From Heterostelium multicystogenum (taxonomy: Eukaryota; Evosea; Eumycetozoa; Acytosteliales; Acytosteliaceae), in the NCBI GenBank assembly GCA_003667245.1, contig RCNN01000016.1, positions 1-64,000 of the forward strand: 64,000 nucleotides of DNA. Direction: 5' to 3'. A program made the position numbers and the translations under genes. This document shows positions 29,756 to 40,337 of this stretch, one piece after another (positions within the stretch are counted from its first letter, which is position 1; every line of letters starts with the position of its first letter). The notes under the pieces are model-generated. The model did not search any database and was not told the DNA's origin. It worked only from the letters and a program-made list of their open reading frames with translations.

Positions 29756-29788
29756 TGTATCAGTGTCTTGGTATCAATCCAGATACAA
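29756..29788. promoter_or_regulatory. GTATC/GATAC half-site cluster upstream of the small membrane-protein gene
   Basis: TGTATC at 29756-29761, TTGGTATC ending at 29775 and GATACAA at 29782-29788 resemble the TTGTATC-N7-GATACAA site at 24457-24477 (here one base extra in the left arm and a 6-bp spacer). It starts 13 bp before the minus-strand ATG, where a repressor would block transcription. Confidence 0.4.
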
Positions 29789-29924
29789 ACCTGAATGATA
29801 TGCGCCGCCTGCGCGTCATTACTCCTTCCCCATTGACGGCTAATGTATCCAGTAATTTACAGCGTCACCTGAACGTCACCTTAACAAGCCACTCTGTTGC
29901 CCTTCGAAAGCCCGGGAGCTTGTC

Positions 29925-30132
29925 ATGTTGCACGCGCAGAACCAGGATCGGCTGTATCTGATTGCCCCAAGCGATGAGCAAGAGGCCTGGTGGCGGCCTC
30001 GCGTTCAATGTGCAGGACCGCCACTGGCTGGTGTATTGCGCCCTCGGCGGGCATCAACATGCCGACCTGCCGGAGCTGGACTTGCTCACTGGCGTGAGTG
30101 TGCTGGACTTTTATGTCGAAACGGCTGCATGA
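29925..30132 (+). CDS. Small hypothetical protein
   Basis: About 68 residues, preceded by GGGAGCTTGTC and starting MLHAQNQDRLYLIAPSDEQE. After correction of extra bases near 29985-30000 it continues FNVQDRHWLVYCALGGHQHA and LPELDLLTGVSVLDFYVETAA. The coherent composition and ribosome site support coding. No family recognised. Confidence 0.5.
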
Positions 30133-30151
30133 AAACGGCAGGCGTAAAAAA

Positions 30152-30175
30152 ACCGGGCTCATCGCTGAGCCCGGT
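30152..30175 (-). terminator. Intrinsic terminator of the YajG-type gene
   Basis: ACCGGGCTC-ATCGCT-GAGCCCGGT followed on the minus strand by a seven-T run (AAAAAAA at 30146-30152 on the plus strand). It lies about 60 bp beyond the lipoprotein gene and close to the stop of the plus-strand hypothetical gene, so it can serve both. Confidence 0.85.
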
Positions 30176-30234
30176 CATCGTTCCCACGCGCCGCAAAGGA
30201 ATGCCGACTGGGGCGCTCCGCGCCCGCCTGACGG

Positions 30235-30825
30235 TTACTGCGAACTGAGCAGCGAACCGATGCTCGGGTCCTTGAACAGGCGCGTCAGGGCATCGCTCAA
30301 CACGTCGCTGACCAGCTTGGTGTTGGTTTCCTGGTTCGGCGCCATGCCGAAGCGCTGGTCCAGGGATGCGCCGTAACGGCCGCTGTAGCGACGGGTACCG
30401 GCAGTCACGTCGGACTTGAAGGTCGCGCCGATGGTGGCTTCAGTCACGTACAGGCCTTCCTTGGGCGACTGATACTTCAGCTCGGCCAGGGTGATGGTCA
30501 GTTGTGGCGCACCTGGCGAGTTGGAAGGGGTGAAGCCCAACAGGCGCACGGCCGCTTCGGCCTGGGCTTGCAGCTTGGGCAGCACGTCCGCACCGGTCAC
30601 CGTAATGGCGCTGGTTTCCGGGTACAGGCCGCCACGGGTGCCGAGGGTCGGCGACGGACGACCGTCAACCACACGCACCGACACCGGCTGGCCATGGCCG
30701 ACAGGCGCCAGCTGGGTGGTGATTTTCGGTTGCGGGCTGAGTTGTTGCGGGCTGTGGGCGCAGCCAACCAGGGTCAAACTGGTCACAGTGATCAAACCGA
30801 ACAACAGGCGTTGCAACATACTCAT
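30235..30825 (-). CDS. YajG-family lipoprotein
   Basis: Outer-membrane-type lipoprotein of 196 residues, uninterrupted. The start ATG 30825 (MSMLQRLLFGLIT) has GGAG five bases upstream; the lipobox is LVGC. SVRVVDGRPSPTLGTRGGLYPETSAI and the C-terminal DVLSDALTRLFKDPSIGSLL match the YajG/PA-type family. Function unknown; no membrane anchor besides the lipid. Confidence 0.82.
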   Translation of the reverse strand: MSMLQRLLFGLITVTSLTLVGCAHSPQQLSPQPKITTQLAPVGHGQPVSVRVVDGRPSPTLGTRGGLYPETSAITVTGADVLPKLQAQAEAAVRLLGFTPSNSPGAPQLTITLAELKYQSPKEGLYVTEATIGATFKSDVTAGTRRYSGRYGASLDQRFGMAPNQETNTKLVSDVLSDALTRLFKDPSIGSLLSSQ

Positions 30826-31002
30826 TTCTCCAGGACTAGATGCAAACAGGGCGCCAGTATAACGGTGAGCGCTCGCCACTCACCAGAATTCCTGAACGGC
30901 GCCTGAACTGTCGGCGAAATTACAATTTTCACACAGAACCGTCACCTCAATGTCATGCCAGACTGCCAACCTCGCAGCATGTAACGAACCGGGTACACAG
31001 CC

Positions 31003-31236
31003 ATGCGCCTTCTCAAATCTTTGTTCTTTTCCCACGCCAGCCATCGCCACTTCGCCCTGCTCGACGCCCAAGGCTGCTGCCAGGCTTTCAAGCAGTGCAG
31101 CCTGCCGCCCGTCGGTGAAGGCTGGGTCGAAGTCGAAGAGACCCGCCTGAGCTGGATGCACCGTCCGCTGCCCGCCAGCGCGCGCGTCAGCCCCCGGGTT
31201 TCGCAGCCACAGGCACGGCACGCGTTGGCCTCCTGA
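31003..31236 (+). CDS. Small hypothetical protein
   Basis: 77 residues starting MRLLKSLFFSHASHRHFALL, uninterrupted, with CCQAFKQC (three cysteines in eight residues), EVEETRLSWMHRPLPASARV and a basic tail. G+C use by codon position looks coding. No convincing ribosome site precedes it. No family recognised. Confidence 0.5.
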   Translation: MRLLKSLFFSHASHRHFALLDAQGCCQAFKQCSLPPVGEGWVEVEETRLSWMHRPLPASARVSPRVSQPQARHALAS

Positions 31237-31964
31237 CCAGACTGCTAATAAAAGTCATTAAACACGTCCATTTGCGCGCATTTCTTCGCTACAATCTCCC
31301 CCCGATTATAAGGACGTCTCCTGATCGGGCCTCGCAGCATCGCTAATGCACTTGTATTAGCTCCCCCGCACCGCCCACAGAGAGCCGCCCACACAGATCG
31401 TGTGAAGCTGGCGAGCTTGCTGTTTTCTCTGCAAACCATCGTCTTTACCCGAATCTGCCAGAGCTGCCATGCGCTCGGCCACTTGAGTTGTTTGCCCGTT
31501 TTGCCGCTTGCCGGCAGTGATTTCGGGCCAGGTGCCAGGCTGGGGCAGCCCTTTTTTGAGGTTCACGTCTTCAAAAGAGCGTGAAAAAAAACGGGTTTTT
31601 CACAACTTCACAAGAGTGTGGCGAGCAAATGAATAGTTTTGCGTTTGTACAAGCACCATCAGCGTCTGGAACAGCCCACCACACAGGACCGAGCACTCCT
31701 CAAGAACCGGAGCTTGAAGCCTGTCCGCTACGGATTTGGTTGCACGATCGGACGAGCTTGACCATAAGTCGAATTGCCACAGGCGCCCTTAAATGCGTTC
31801 ATACGCAGATCAGGCCCGGTCGGCAGCGTCCGCTTGCGATAAATTGCGAAGAATCGGACATGGCGATCCTGGCCATGGGTAACCTGGGGCATCACGTGAA
31901 CCGCCCCATCACTCCTGGCAGCCATGCCGTCAATTTGGTGCTGCAGATTTTGGAGACGCGTTAA
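31237..31964. other. 728-bp region without a convincing gene, upstream of mqo
   Basis: It contains a TACAAT-like -10 near 31288, and the A/T-rich perfect hairpin GTGAAAAA-N7-TTTTTCAC (31580-31602). Two short open frames (31402-31584 and 31581-31964) show no family resemblance, signal or codon bias, and I do not call them. The AT-richer 5' part looks regulatory. It may be a long mqo leader or an eroded gene. Confidence 0.4.
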
Positions 31965-33475
31965 ATGGCGCATAACGAAGCAGTCGACGTAGTACTGGTA
32001 GGTGCGGGCATCATGAGTGCCACCCTCGCCGTACTGCTCAAAGAGCTCGACCCCGGCCTCAAGCTGGAAGTCGTTGAGCTGATGGATTCGGGTGCCGCGG
32101 AAAGTTCCAACCCGTGGAACAACGCCGGTACCGGCCACGCCGGGCTGTGTGAGCTGAACTACACACCGCAGGCCGCCGACGGCTCCATCGACATCAAGAA
32201 AGCCGTGCACATCAACACCCAATTCGAGGTGTCGAAGCAGTTCTGGGCGTACCTGACCAAGAAAGGCACCTTTGGCTCGTCCAAATCCTTTATCAGCCCC
32301 GTGCCGCACCTGAGCTTCGTACAGGGCGAGAAAGGCGTGTCGTTCCTCAAGAAAACGCTTTGAAACCCTCAGCCAGCACCACGCGTTCTCGGACATGCAC
32401 TACACCGAAGACCGCAGCGAGATGGCCGAGTGGATGCCGCTGATGATGCCCGGCCGCCCGCTGGACGAAAAAATCGCCGCCACCCGCGTGATGAACGGCA
32501 CCGACGTCAACTTCGGCGCCCTGACCAACCAGTTGCTCTCGCACCTGACCAGCGCCCGGGATGCCCAGGTCAAGTACAGCAAGCGCGTCACCGGCCTCAA
32601 GCGCAACGGCGCCGGCTGGACCGTGAGCATCAAGGACGTCAACAGCGGCAATTCCCGTGATGTGGACGCCAAGTTCGTGTTCCTCGGCGCCGGTGGCGCG
32701 GCCCTGCCGCTGTTGCAAGCCTCGGGCATCGAGGAAAGCAAGGGCTTCGGCGGCTTCCCGGTCAGCGGCCAGTGGCTGCGTTGCGACAACCCGGAAGTGG
32801 TCAAGCACCACCAGGCCAAGGTCTACAGCCAGGCGGCCGTGGGTTCGCCACCGATGTCGGTGCCGCACCTCGACACCCGTGTGGTCGACGGCAAGAAATC
32901 CCTGCTGTTCGGGCCATACGCCGGTTTCACCACCAAGTTCCTCAAGCACGGCTCGTTCCTTGACCTGCCCATGTCGATTCGTGCCGGCAACATCGGCCCG
33001 ATGCTGGCCGTGGCCCGGGACAACATGGACCTGACCAAGTACCTGGTCAGCGAGGTGCGCCAGTCCATGGAGCAGCGCCTGGAATCCCTGCGTCGCTTCT
33101 ACCCTGAGGCAAAAGCCGAAGACTGGCGCCTGGAAGTGGCCGGCCAACGGGTGCAGATCATCAAGAAAGACCCGAAGAAAGGCGGCGTGCTTGCAATTCG
33201 GTACCGAACTGGTTGCGGCCAAGGACGGTTCGCTGGCCGCCCTGCTCGGCGCGTCTCCAGGTGCTTCGGTGACCGTGTCGATCATGCTGGAACTGATCGA
33301 ACGCTGCTTCCCGACGAAAGCGGCCGGTGAGTGGGCCGCCAAGCTGCACGAGATCTTCCCGGCTCGGGAAAAGGTCCTGGAGACCGATGCCGAGCTGTAT
33401 CGCAAGATCAACACGCAGAACAACATCAGCCTGGAACTGGTTGAGCAGAGCAGCGAGACCGAAAGCTACGCTTGA
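31965..33475 (+). CDS. mqo: Malate:quinone oxidoreductase
   Basis: FAD-dependent peripheral membrane dehydrogenase oxidising malate to oxaloacetate and reducing ubiquinone in the TCA cycle. [19 protein letters not shown] is the FAD motif. [20 protein letters not shown] and [20 protein letters not shown] are family hallmarks, and the C-terminal [20 protein letters not shown] is characteristic. Extra bases near 32355 (AAGAAAACGC) and 33190 (GTGCTTGC) break the frame. About 502 residues. Strong terminator follows. Corresponds by neighbourhood to mqoB (PA4640). Confidence 0.95.
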
Positions 33476-33530
33476 GCGTCGTGACGCAGAGCGTCAGTTG
33501 ATGCATTCCCACGCAGAGCGTGGAACGAAA

Positions 33531-33556
33531 AACGCCCCTAACGGGGCGTTTTTTTT
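33531..33556. terminator. Bidirectional intrinsic terminator after mqo
   Basis: AACGCCCC-TAAC-GGGGCGTT followed by eight T; on the other strand a run of five A/T serves the convergent PA4642-type gene. Confidence 0.92.
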
Positions 33557-33568
33557 CGTCCGCAACAA

Positions 33569-33856
33569 TCAGCCGCGAGCTTGTTCGATCAGCTCGATGT
33601 ACTCGGCGGCGTTGCGCTGGTCCTTGATCACTTCAACGAAGGTCAGGCCATGCTCGTCCTTGCCATCGAGGTCCAGGCCGGCTTCCTTGAAGAAAACCAG
33701 GAAGCGTTCGAAGTCGTCGATACGCAGGCCGCGGTAGGCCTTGATCAGTTTGTGCAGGGACGGCGAAGTGGCGTCTACCGGCTCGAAATCCAGGAACAGC
33801 TTGATTTGCTCGTCGCCGATTTCATCACCAATCACCTGTTTCTTATCTTTACGCAT
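33569..33856 (-). CDS. PA4642-family protein
   Basis: 95 residues, uninterrupted: MRKDKKQVIGDEIGDEQIKLF, then DATSPSLHKLIKAYRGLRIDDFERFLVFFKEAGLD and a C-terminal YIELIEQARG. A small acidic conserved protein next to mqo in pseudomonads. Function unknown; no catalytic motif visible. Confidence 0.82.
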   Translation of the reverse strand: MRKDKKQVIGDEIGDEQIKLFLDFEPVDATSPSLHKLIKAYRGLRIDDFERFLVFFKEAGLDLDGKDEHGLTFVEVIKDQRNAAEYIELIEQARG

Positions 33857-33937
33857 TACCGACTCCAGCCTGCAGACATTTACACGGGAAAAGCAGTTTA
33901 CCTGCGGCACCGCGCGGCTTCGAAAGCTACGCGAACC

Positions 33938-34030
33938 AATGTGGGAGCCGGCTTGCCTGCGATAGCGGTGCATCAGTAACAGATGGGCCAACGGACCCAC
34001 CGCTATCGCAGGCAAGCCAGCTCCCACATT
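33938..34030. repeat. Palindromic repeat, GCCTGCGATAGC subtype
   Basis: AATGTGGGAGCCGGCTTGCCTGCGATAGCGGTG faces CACCGCTATCGCAGGCAAGCCAGCTCCCACATT. Same length and geometry as the CTCGCGAA REPINs but a different inner sequence, as at 23453-23573. Confidence 0.9.
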
Positions 34031-34066
34031 GACTGTATTTACACCGCCGAATGCGCGTCGGCTGGA

Positions 34067-34553
34067 TTATTTGGCGCGCACCGCCCCGGTGTGCAAATCG
34101 GCCCAGATATGGCCGTTGGCGTAAGTGAGGAATTGCACATAGACCGTGTCATTGCGCAACAAGTCGACGATCACCCGATACTGGGTCACCGGATACGACA
34201 AGGTCAGGGTTTTGCTTTTGTCGTCGAACACCGGCTTTTTCAGGCTTTTGCTTTCAGCATCGAAATTGAGAATCACCTGGACGATGGTCGCGCCTTTGTT
34301 CAGGGACTTGCCCTTGAGGCGGATCATCAACGGCGAGGTCACCGGGATCGGCTGCTGGGTGGATTGGCGCTGGTTACCCACCACCACCGAATACTCGGTG
34401 ACTTGCAGCAATTGCTGCTGGTCCGGGGTTTCGGCGCGCAGGGTCAGGTCGTCGGGCGGCAGGAATTGGCTGTGCAGCGGCGCCGGAGCAGCCGCCAGGG
34501 GCAAACTGAGGGTCAGCGCCAGGGCGGGCGCAACTGCGGATCAAAAGGCGCAT
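34067..34553 (-). CDS. Secreted/periplasmic hypothetical protein
   Basis: About 160 residues with a Sec signal peptide: MRLLIR followed (after removing one extra A near 34534) by VAPALALTLSLPLAAAPAPL. The mature part has DDLTLRAETPDQQQLLQVTEYS, PLMIRLKGKSLNKGATIV and YVQFLTYANGHIWADLHTG. Lies between the PA4642-type and WbuC-type genes as part of the mqo-to-upp block. Family not recognised; export is the safe inference. Confidence 0.7.
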
Positions 34554-34588
34554 GGGCCGCTCCGTGGAAGATGGCCCAGCACTTTAGC

Positions 34589-35055
34589 TCAATCGAACTG
34601 GGCAAGCATCCAGCGCTGATACTCAGCCACTTCAGCGTCGCCTTCACGGGGAGCCCAACTGGCCAGCTCACCCTCTCCCACCGTCGATACGGTCCGGCTT
34701 TGCATTCGAACATCAAAGTATCTGGCTCCAGCACCACCAGGCCGTGAAACACCCCGGGCGGCAAATCGACGCCCTGGCACTCACCGCCTGCCTGCATCAC
34801 GCGCTTGGCCAGCACCTCGCCGGTCTCGCTGAAGATCAACAAGCCCAGGCTGCCCTTCAGCACCAGCAAGGTTTCCGCCTTATCGGCACTCAAATGACGA
34901 TGAGGCGGCACATAGGTGCTGGGCTGCATGCCGACAGCCATGCGATGGCATGGCTCTTCCATCTGATGAAAGTTGTGGTGATGCCGGCCACGAGGGCTGC
35001 CAGCCGCTTTCTCGGCCAGCTCCGCAAACAGCGTTTGATCAAGAAAGCTGGCCAT
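34589..35055 (-). CDS. WbuC-family cupin protein
   Basis: Cupin-fold protein of about 155 residues: MASFLDQTLFAELAEKAAGS, then RGRHHHNFHQMEEPCHRMAVGM and the metal-binding cupin block YVPPHRHLSADKAETLLVLKGS. A second cupin half is PGVFHGLVVLEPDTLMFECKAGPY. One extra base near 34690 moves the C-terminus (EVAEYQRWMLAQFD). Its stop lies 35 bp from the next start. The substrate is unknown; the family is often linked to O-antigen genes but not here. Confidence 0.8.
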
Positions 35056-35058
35056 TGA

Positions 35059-35616
35059 TTACATCCCCTTAACGGCGTAAATCCCATTGGCGTTGCGCCA
35101 GTAGCCTTTGTAGTCCATGCCGTAACCGAAGATGTAACGGTCAATGCACGGCAGGCCCATGTAATCGGCTTTCAGGTCCGGACGGGCCTTGCGGTCGTGG
35201 TCCTTGTCGATCAGCACGGCAGTGTGCACCTTGCGCGCGCCGGCGTGTTTACAGAAGTCGATGATCGCGCCCAGGGTGTGACCTTCGTCGAGGATGTCGT
35301 CGATGATCAGCACGTCGCGGTCGATGAACGAGACTTCCGGCTTGGCTTTCCAGAACAGGTCGCCGCCACTGGTTTCATTGCGATAGCGAGTGGCGTGCAG
35401 GTAGGACGCTTCCAGCGGGAATTGCAGGTGGGTGAGCAATTTACCGGCGAAAATCAGGCCACCGTTCATCACGCAAAAGACCACCGGGTTGGTGTCGGCC
35501 ATTTCACGGGAGATGTGCGCGCCGACCTTGGCGATGGCCTCTTCGACTTGCGCTTCGGTGTACAGGCAGTCAGCCTCGCGCATGATTTGACGGATATGCT
35601 CGAGATCAGCGGACAT
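35059..35616 (-). CDS. hpt: Hypoxanthine-guanine phosphoribosyltransferase
   Basis: Cytoplasmic purine salvage enzyme transferring ribose-5-phosphate from PRPP to hypoxanthine or guanine. 185 residues, uninterrupted. The PRPP-binding motif is VLIIDDILDEGHTLGAI. VVFCVMNGGLIFAGKLL and the C-terminal FGYGMDYKGYWRNANGIYAV are conserved. Corresponds to PA4645, next to upp in the same arrangement as in P. aeruginosa. Confidence 0.94.
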   Translation of the reverse strand: MSADLEHIRQIMREADCLYTEAQVEEAIAKVGAHISREMADTNPVVFCVMNGGLIFAGKLLTHLQFPLEASYLHATRYRNETSGGDLFWKAKPEVSFIDRDVLIIDDILDEGHTLGAIIDFCKHAGARKVHTAVLIDKDHDRKARPDLKADYMGLPCIDRYIFGYGMDYKGYWRNANGIYAVKGM

Positions 35617-35733
35617 GGCGCTCTCCAAGGGGGTGCTGTGGCAAGAAAAGCGGGCAAAGGTACGCATGTGAGGCCCAACGTTCAAGCCTTAATGGACTAA
35701 CGTACTAGATGTCTATAGGACAACACCCTCGGA

Positions 35734-35757
35734 TAGATTAATCTAGGCCGGTTTTTT
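35734..35757 (+). promoter_or_regulatory. Candidate upp promoter with T-tract at the start site
   Basis: TAGATTAATCTA (35734-35745) is a perfect 12-bp palindrome containing the -10-like TAATCT. About seven bases downstream lies GGTTTTTTTG (35750-35759), placing a run of seven T at the predicted transcript start. No good -35 is visible. In E. coli, upp-uraA is controlled by UTP-dependent slippage at such a tract. Confidence 0.4.
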
Positions 35758-35781
35758 TGCCCGCCGCCGGAGCCTTTCCCC

Positions 35782-36421
<640 letters not shown>

Positions 36422-36423
36422 CC

Positions 36424-37700
36424 ATGCAGGATGAGTTCAACGACCCGCTTTGGCGCCAGATCCTGTCTGGCGCACAGATGCTCTTCGTAGCATTTGGCGC
36501 GCTGGTGTTGATGCCGCTGATCACCGGTCTCGATCCAAACGTCGCCCTGTTTACCGCAGGCTTGGGCACCTTGTTGTTCCAGGTGGTTACCGGGCGCCAG
36601 GTACCGGTGTTCCTGGCGTCGAGCTTTGCGTTTATCACCCCGATCATTCTCGCCAAGGGCCAGTTCGGCCTCGCGGCGACCATGGGCGGCGTGATGGCGG
36701 CCGGCTTCGTTTACACCTTCCTGGGCCTGGCCGTGAAGATCAAGGGCACCGGTTTCATCGACCGGCTGCTGCCGCCGGTGGTGATCGGGCCGGTGATCAT
36801 TTCCATTGGCCTGGCCATGGCGCCGATTGCGGCCAATATGGCGATGGGCAAGGCCGGTGACGGCAGCGAGTTGATCCACTACCAAACCGCCATGCTGATC
36901 TCGATGCCGGCGCTGCTGACCACGTTGATCGTGGCGGTGTTCGGCAAAAGGCATTTTCCGCCTGGTGCCGATCATCTCCGGCGTGCTGGTGGGTTTCGCC
37001 ATGTCGTTCTACTTCGGCGTAGTCGACACCGCGAAGATCGCCGCCGCACCGTGGTTCGCCCTGCCCCACTTCACCGCGCCGGAATTCAACTGGCAGGCGA
37101 TCCTGTTTATCGTCCCGGTGGCCCTGGCCCCGGCGATCGAACACATCGGTGGTGTGATTGCGGTGGGCAGCGTGACCGGTCGCGACTACCTGAAGAAGCC
37201 TGGCCTGCACCGCACCCTGCTGGGTGACGGGATCGCCACCACCGCTGCCGGCCTGTTCGGCGGCCCGCCCAACACGACCTACGCGGAAGTGACGGGGCGC
37301 GGTGATGCTGACCAAGAACTACAACCCGAAGATCATGACCTGGGCGGCGGTATTTGCCATCAGCCTGGCGTTTATCGGCAAGTTCGGCGCGCTGCTGCAG
37401 AGCATTCCAGTCCCGGTAATGGGCGGGATTCTGTGCCTGCTGTTCGGCTCGATTGCCGCAGTGGGGATGAACACCCTGATCCGCCACAAGATCGACCTTG
37501 GCGAAGCGCGCAACCTGGTGATTGTGTCGGTGACCCTGGTGTTCGGGATTGGCGGTGTGCTGGTAGGCACCGGCACTGGCCCGGATGACTTTGGCCTGAA
37601 GGGCATCGCCCTGTGTGCGGTGGTAGCGATTGCGTTGAATCTGCTGCTGCCGGGCAATGACGGCTGGAAGAACAGGAAGCCGGATGAGCCGCTGATCTAA
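36424..37700 (+). CDS. uraA: Uracil permease (NCS2 family)
   Basis: Proton-coupled uracil importer. It starts MQDEFNDPLWRQILSGAQML, has about 14 hydrophobic segments, and the NCS2 hallmarks PVALAPAIEHIGG (conserved Glu) and GGPPNTTYAEVTGAVMLTK. Extra bases near 36948 and 37297 break the frame. About 424 residues. Forms an operon with upp, so uptake and trapping of uracil are co-expressed. Confidence 0.94.
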
Positions 37701-37716
37701 CTGCCAACGCAAAACC

Positions 37717-37809
37717 AATGTGGGAGCGGGCTTGCTCGCGAATGCAGTGTGTCATTCAGCACATCAGTGACTGAACCACCGCATTCGCGAGCAAGCCCGC
37801 TCCCACATT
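37717..37809. repeat. REPIN-type palindromic repeat
   Basis: AATGTGGGAGCGGGCTTGCTCGCGAATGCAGTGTGTC faces its complement. It lies between the convergent uraA and hisC genes. Confidence 0.9.
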
Positions 37810-37829
37810 TTTTTGAGTTTCAGTGTGGC

Positions 37830-38882
37830 TTACAGCTCGCCCAACGCATCGATCAGCGCCTGGTTCTGCTCAGGCGTGCCAATACTGATCCGCAGGAACT
37901 GGGCAATCCGCTCCTGCTTGAAGTGACGCACAATCACCCCCTGCTCCCGCACCTTGGCCGCCAGCCCGGCAGCGTCGTGCCCTGGATGCCGGGCAAAGAT
38001 GAAGTTGGCCGCCGACGGCAGTACTTCAAACCCCTTGGCCTGCAGTTGCGCCACCAGCTTTTCACGGCTATCGATCACCAACTTGCAGGTGTTCCGGAAG
38101 TATTCGCGGTCTTCAAAAGCGGCGGCCGCGCCGACAATCGCCAGACGGTCCAGCGGGTAGGAGTTGAAGCTGTTCTTGACCCGCTCCAGCGCCTCGATCA
38201 GGTCCGGGTGGCCCACGGCCAGGCCCACCCGCAAACCGGCCAGGGAGCGCGACTTGGAGAGGGTCTGGGTCACCAGCAGGTTCGGGTAACGGTCCACCAG
38301 GCTGATGGCGGTCTCGCCGCCGAAGTCGATATAGGCTTCATCGACCACCACCACCGAGTCCGGGCTGGCCTTGAGGATTTGCTCCACGGCGTCCAGCGCC
38401 ATCACGCAACCGGTCGGCGCGTTCGGGTTCGGGAAGATGATCCCGCCGTTGGGCCTGGCGTAGTCCGACACGCGGATCTGGAACTGTTCATCCAGCGGCA
38501 CTGCGTCGAAGGCAATGCGGTACAGGCCGCAGTACACCGGGTAGAAGCTGTAGCTGATGTCCGGGAACAGCAGCGGCAGGTCGTGCTGGAACAAACCGTG
38601 GAAGATGTGCGCCAGGACTTCATCGGAGCCGTTGCCGAGGAACACCTTGCCCGCGTCGATCCCGTAGTACTTGGCCACCGCCTGCTTGAGCAGGTCGCTG
38701 TTGGGGTCCGGGTACAAACGCAGGTTGTCGTTCAGCTCGGCCTGCATGGCAGCCAGCGCCTTGGGCGATGGGCCGTAGGGGTTTTCATTGGTGTTGAGTT
38801 TTACCAGCTTGGTCAGCTTCGGTTGCTCACCGGGCACGTAAGGCACGAGATCCTTGACGAGCGGGCTCCAGAATTTGCTCAT
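37830..38882 (-). CDS. hisC: Histidinol-phosphate aminotransferase
   Basis: PLP enzyme of histidine synthesis (imidazole acetol-phosphate plus glutamate to histidinol-phosphate). 350 residues, uninterrupted. [14 protein letters not shown] is the N-terminal substrate block, VLIHF-like [11 protein letters not shown] follows, and the PLP lysine is in [21 protein letters not shown] near the C-terminus ([12 protein letters not shown]) binds substrate. Four bp downstream of hisD. Corresponds to hisC1 (PA4447) by position. Confidence 0.95.
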   Translation of the reverse strand: MSKFWSPLVKDLVPYVPGEQPKLTKLVKLNTNENPYGPSPKALAAMQAELNDNLRLYPDPNSDLLKQAVAKYYGIDAGKVFLGNGSDEVLAHIFHGLFQHDLPLLFPDISYSFYPVYCGLYRIAFDAVPLDEQFQIRVSDYARPNGGIIFPNPNAPTGCVMALDAVEQILKASPDSVVVVDEAYIDFGGETAISLVDRYPNLLVTQTLSKSRSLAGLRVGLAVGHPDLIEALERVKNSFNSYPLDRLAIVGAAAAFEDREYFRNTCKLVIDSREKLVAQLQAKGFEVLPSAANFIFARHPGHDAAGLAAKVREQGVIVRHFKQERIAQFLRISIGTPEQNQALIDALGEL

Positions 38883-38885
38883 GTT

Positions 38886-40211
38886 TCAGTTCCCCTGCTT
38901 ATCGTCAACGATGCGGTATTCGGCGCTGCGGGCGTGGGCGGTCAGCGACTCGCCACGGGCCAGCACGGAAGCGGTCTTGCCCAACTCCGACGCACCCTCT
39001 GGCGAGCAGAAGATGATCGACGAGCGCTTCTGGAAGTCATATACGCCCAGCGGCGAGGAGAACCGCGCAGTGCCCGACGTGGGCAGCACGTGATTGGGAC
39101 CTGCGCAGTAGTCGCCCAGGGCTTCGCTGGTGTGGCGGCCCATGAAGATCGCGCCGGCGTGGCGAATCAGCGGCAGCCAGGCTTGTGGGTCGGCGACGGA
39201 CAACTCCAGGTGTTCCGGGGCGATACGGTTGGCCACTTCGATGGCCTGCTCCATGTCGCGGACCAGGATCAGGGCGCCACGGCCATTGATCGACTTCTCG
39301 ATGATCTCGGCGCGCTCCATGGTCGGCAGCAGCTTGGCGATGCTGGCGGCGACCTTGTCCAGGAATTCGGCATCCGGGCTGACCAGGATCGCCTGGGCGT
39401 CTTCGTCGTGCTCGGCCTGGGAGAACAGGTCCATGGCGATCCAGTCCGGGTCGGTCTGGCCGTCACACACCACGAGGATTTCCGACGGGCCGGCGATCAT
39501 GTCGATGCCGACCTGGCCAAATACATGGCGCTTGGCCGTGGCCACGTAGATGTTGCCCGGGCCAACCACCTTGTCGACCTTCGGCACGCTTTCGGTGCCG
39601 TAGGCCAGGGCCGCTACCGCTTGGGCGCCACCGATGGTGAACACGCGATCAACGCCCGCGATGCAGGCCGCTGCCAGCACCAGTTCGTTGATTTCGCCGC
39701 GCGGGGTAGGCACCACCATGACCACTTCGGTCACGCCGGCCACCTTGGCCGGAATCGCGTTCATCAGTACCGAGGACGGGTACGACGCTTTGCCGCCCGG
39801 CACGTACAGGCCGGCACGGTCCAGCGGCGTGACCTTCTGGCCCAGTACGGTGCCGTCGGCCTCGGTGTAGCTCCAGGAATCCTGTTTCTGTTTCTCGTGG
39901 TAGCTGCGCACCCGCGCGGCCGCCACTTCCAGGGCTTCGCGCTGGGGCGCGGTGATGCGGGTCAAGGCCAGTTCCAGGCGTTCGCGGGGCAGGATCAGGT
40001 CGGCCATGGAGGCGACATCCAGGCCATCGAACTGCCGGGTAAAATCAACCAGCGCCGCGTCACCGCGCTCGCGCACGGCCTTGATGATGTCGAGCACCCG
40101 CTGGTTGACCGAATCGTCGGACACGCTTTCCCAGCTCAGCAGATGATCCAGATGATGGGCGAAATCCGGGTCGGCAGCGTTGAGTCGGGCAATTGCAGTG
40201 GACGTGGTCAT
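38886..40211 (-). CDS. hisD: Histidinol dehydrogenase
   Basis: Zinc- and NAD-dependent enzyme doing the last two steps of histidine synthesis. 441 residues, uninterrupted. Family signature [37 protein letters not shown] spans the active site (PSE, H-E-D), and [20 protein letters not shown] is typical. Second in a hisG-hisD-hisC run. Confidence 0.96.
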   Translation of the reverse strand: MTTSTAIARLNAADPDFAHHLDHLLSWESVSDDSVNQRVLDIIKAVRERGDAALVDFTRQFDGLDVASMADLILPRERLELALTRITAPQREALEVAAARVRSYHEKQKQDSWSYTEADGTVLGQKVTPLDRAGLYVPGGKASYPSSVLMNAIPAKVAGVTEVVMVVPTPRGEINELVLAAACIAGVDRVFTIGGAQAVAALAYGTESVPKVDKVVGPGNIYVATAKRHVFGQVGIDMIAGPSEILVVCDGQTDPDWIAMDLFSQAEHDEDAQAILVSPDAEFLDKVAASIAKLLPTMERAEIIEKSINGRGALILVRDMEQAIEVANRIAPEHLELSVADPQAWLPLIRHAGAIFMGRHTSEALGDYCAGPNHVLPTSGTARFSSPLGVYDFQKRSSIIFCSPEGASELGKTASVLARGESLTAHARSAEYRIVDDKQGN

Positions 40212-40337
40212 AGCGAGGGCCTCATAGGAATGGCAAAAATGCTCAGGCGCCGAAAGTTAGCAGTCGATCCGCTTGGCACCTGAGAATTCTGGCTATGAGG
40301 CGGATAGACGGGCGCGGCTTGGGGCCGCGCGGGTGAG

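Noticed and set aside
31581..31964. 127-codon frame immediately before mqo.
   Set aside because: No family, no signal and no convincing ribosome site; kept only as part of the unassigned leader.
37749..40283. Long open frame (844 codons) on the plus strand across the his genes.
   Set aside because: It is antisense to intact hisC and hisD, starts inside a REP element, and arises from high-GC third-position codon bias. No domain resemblance.
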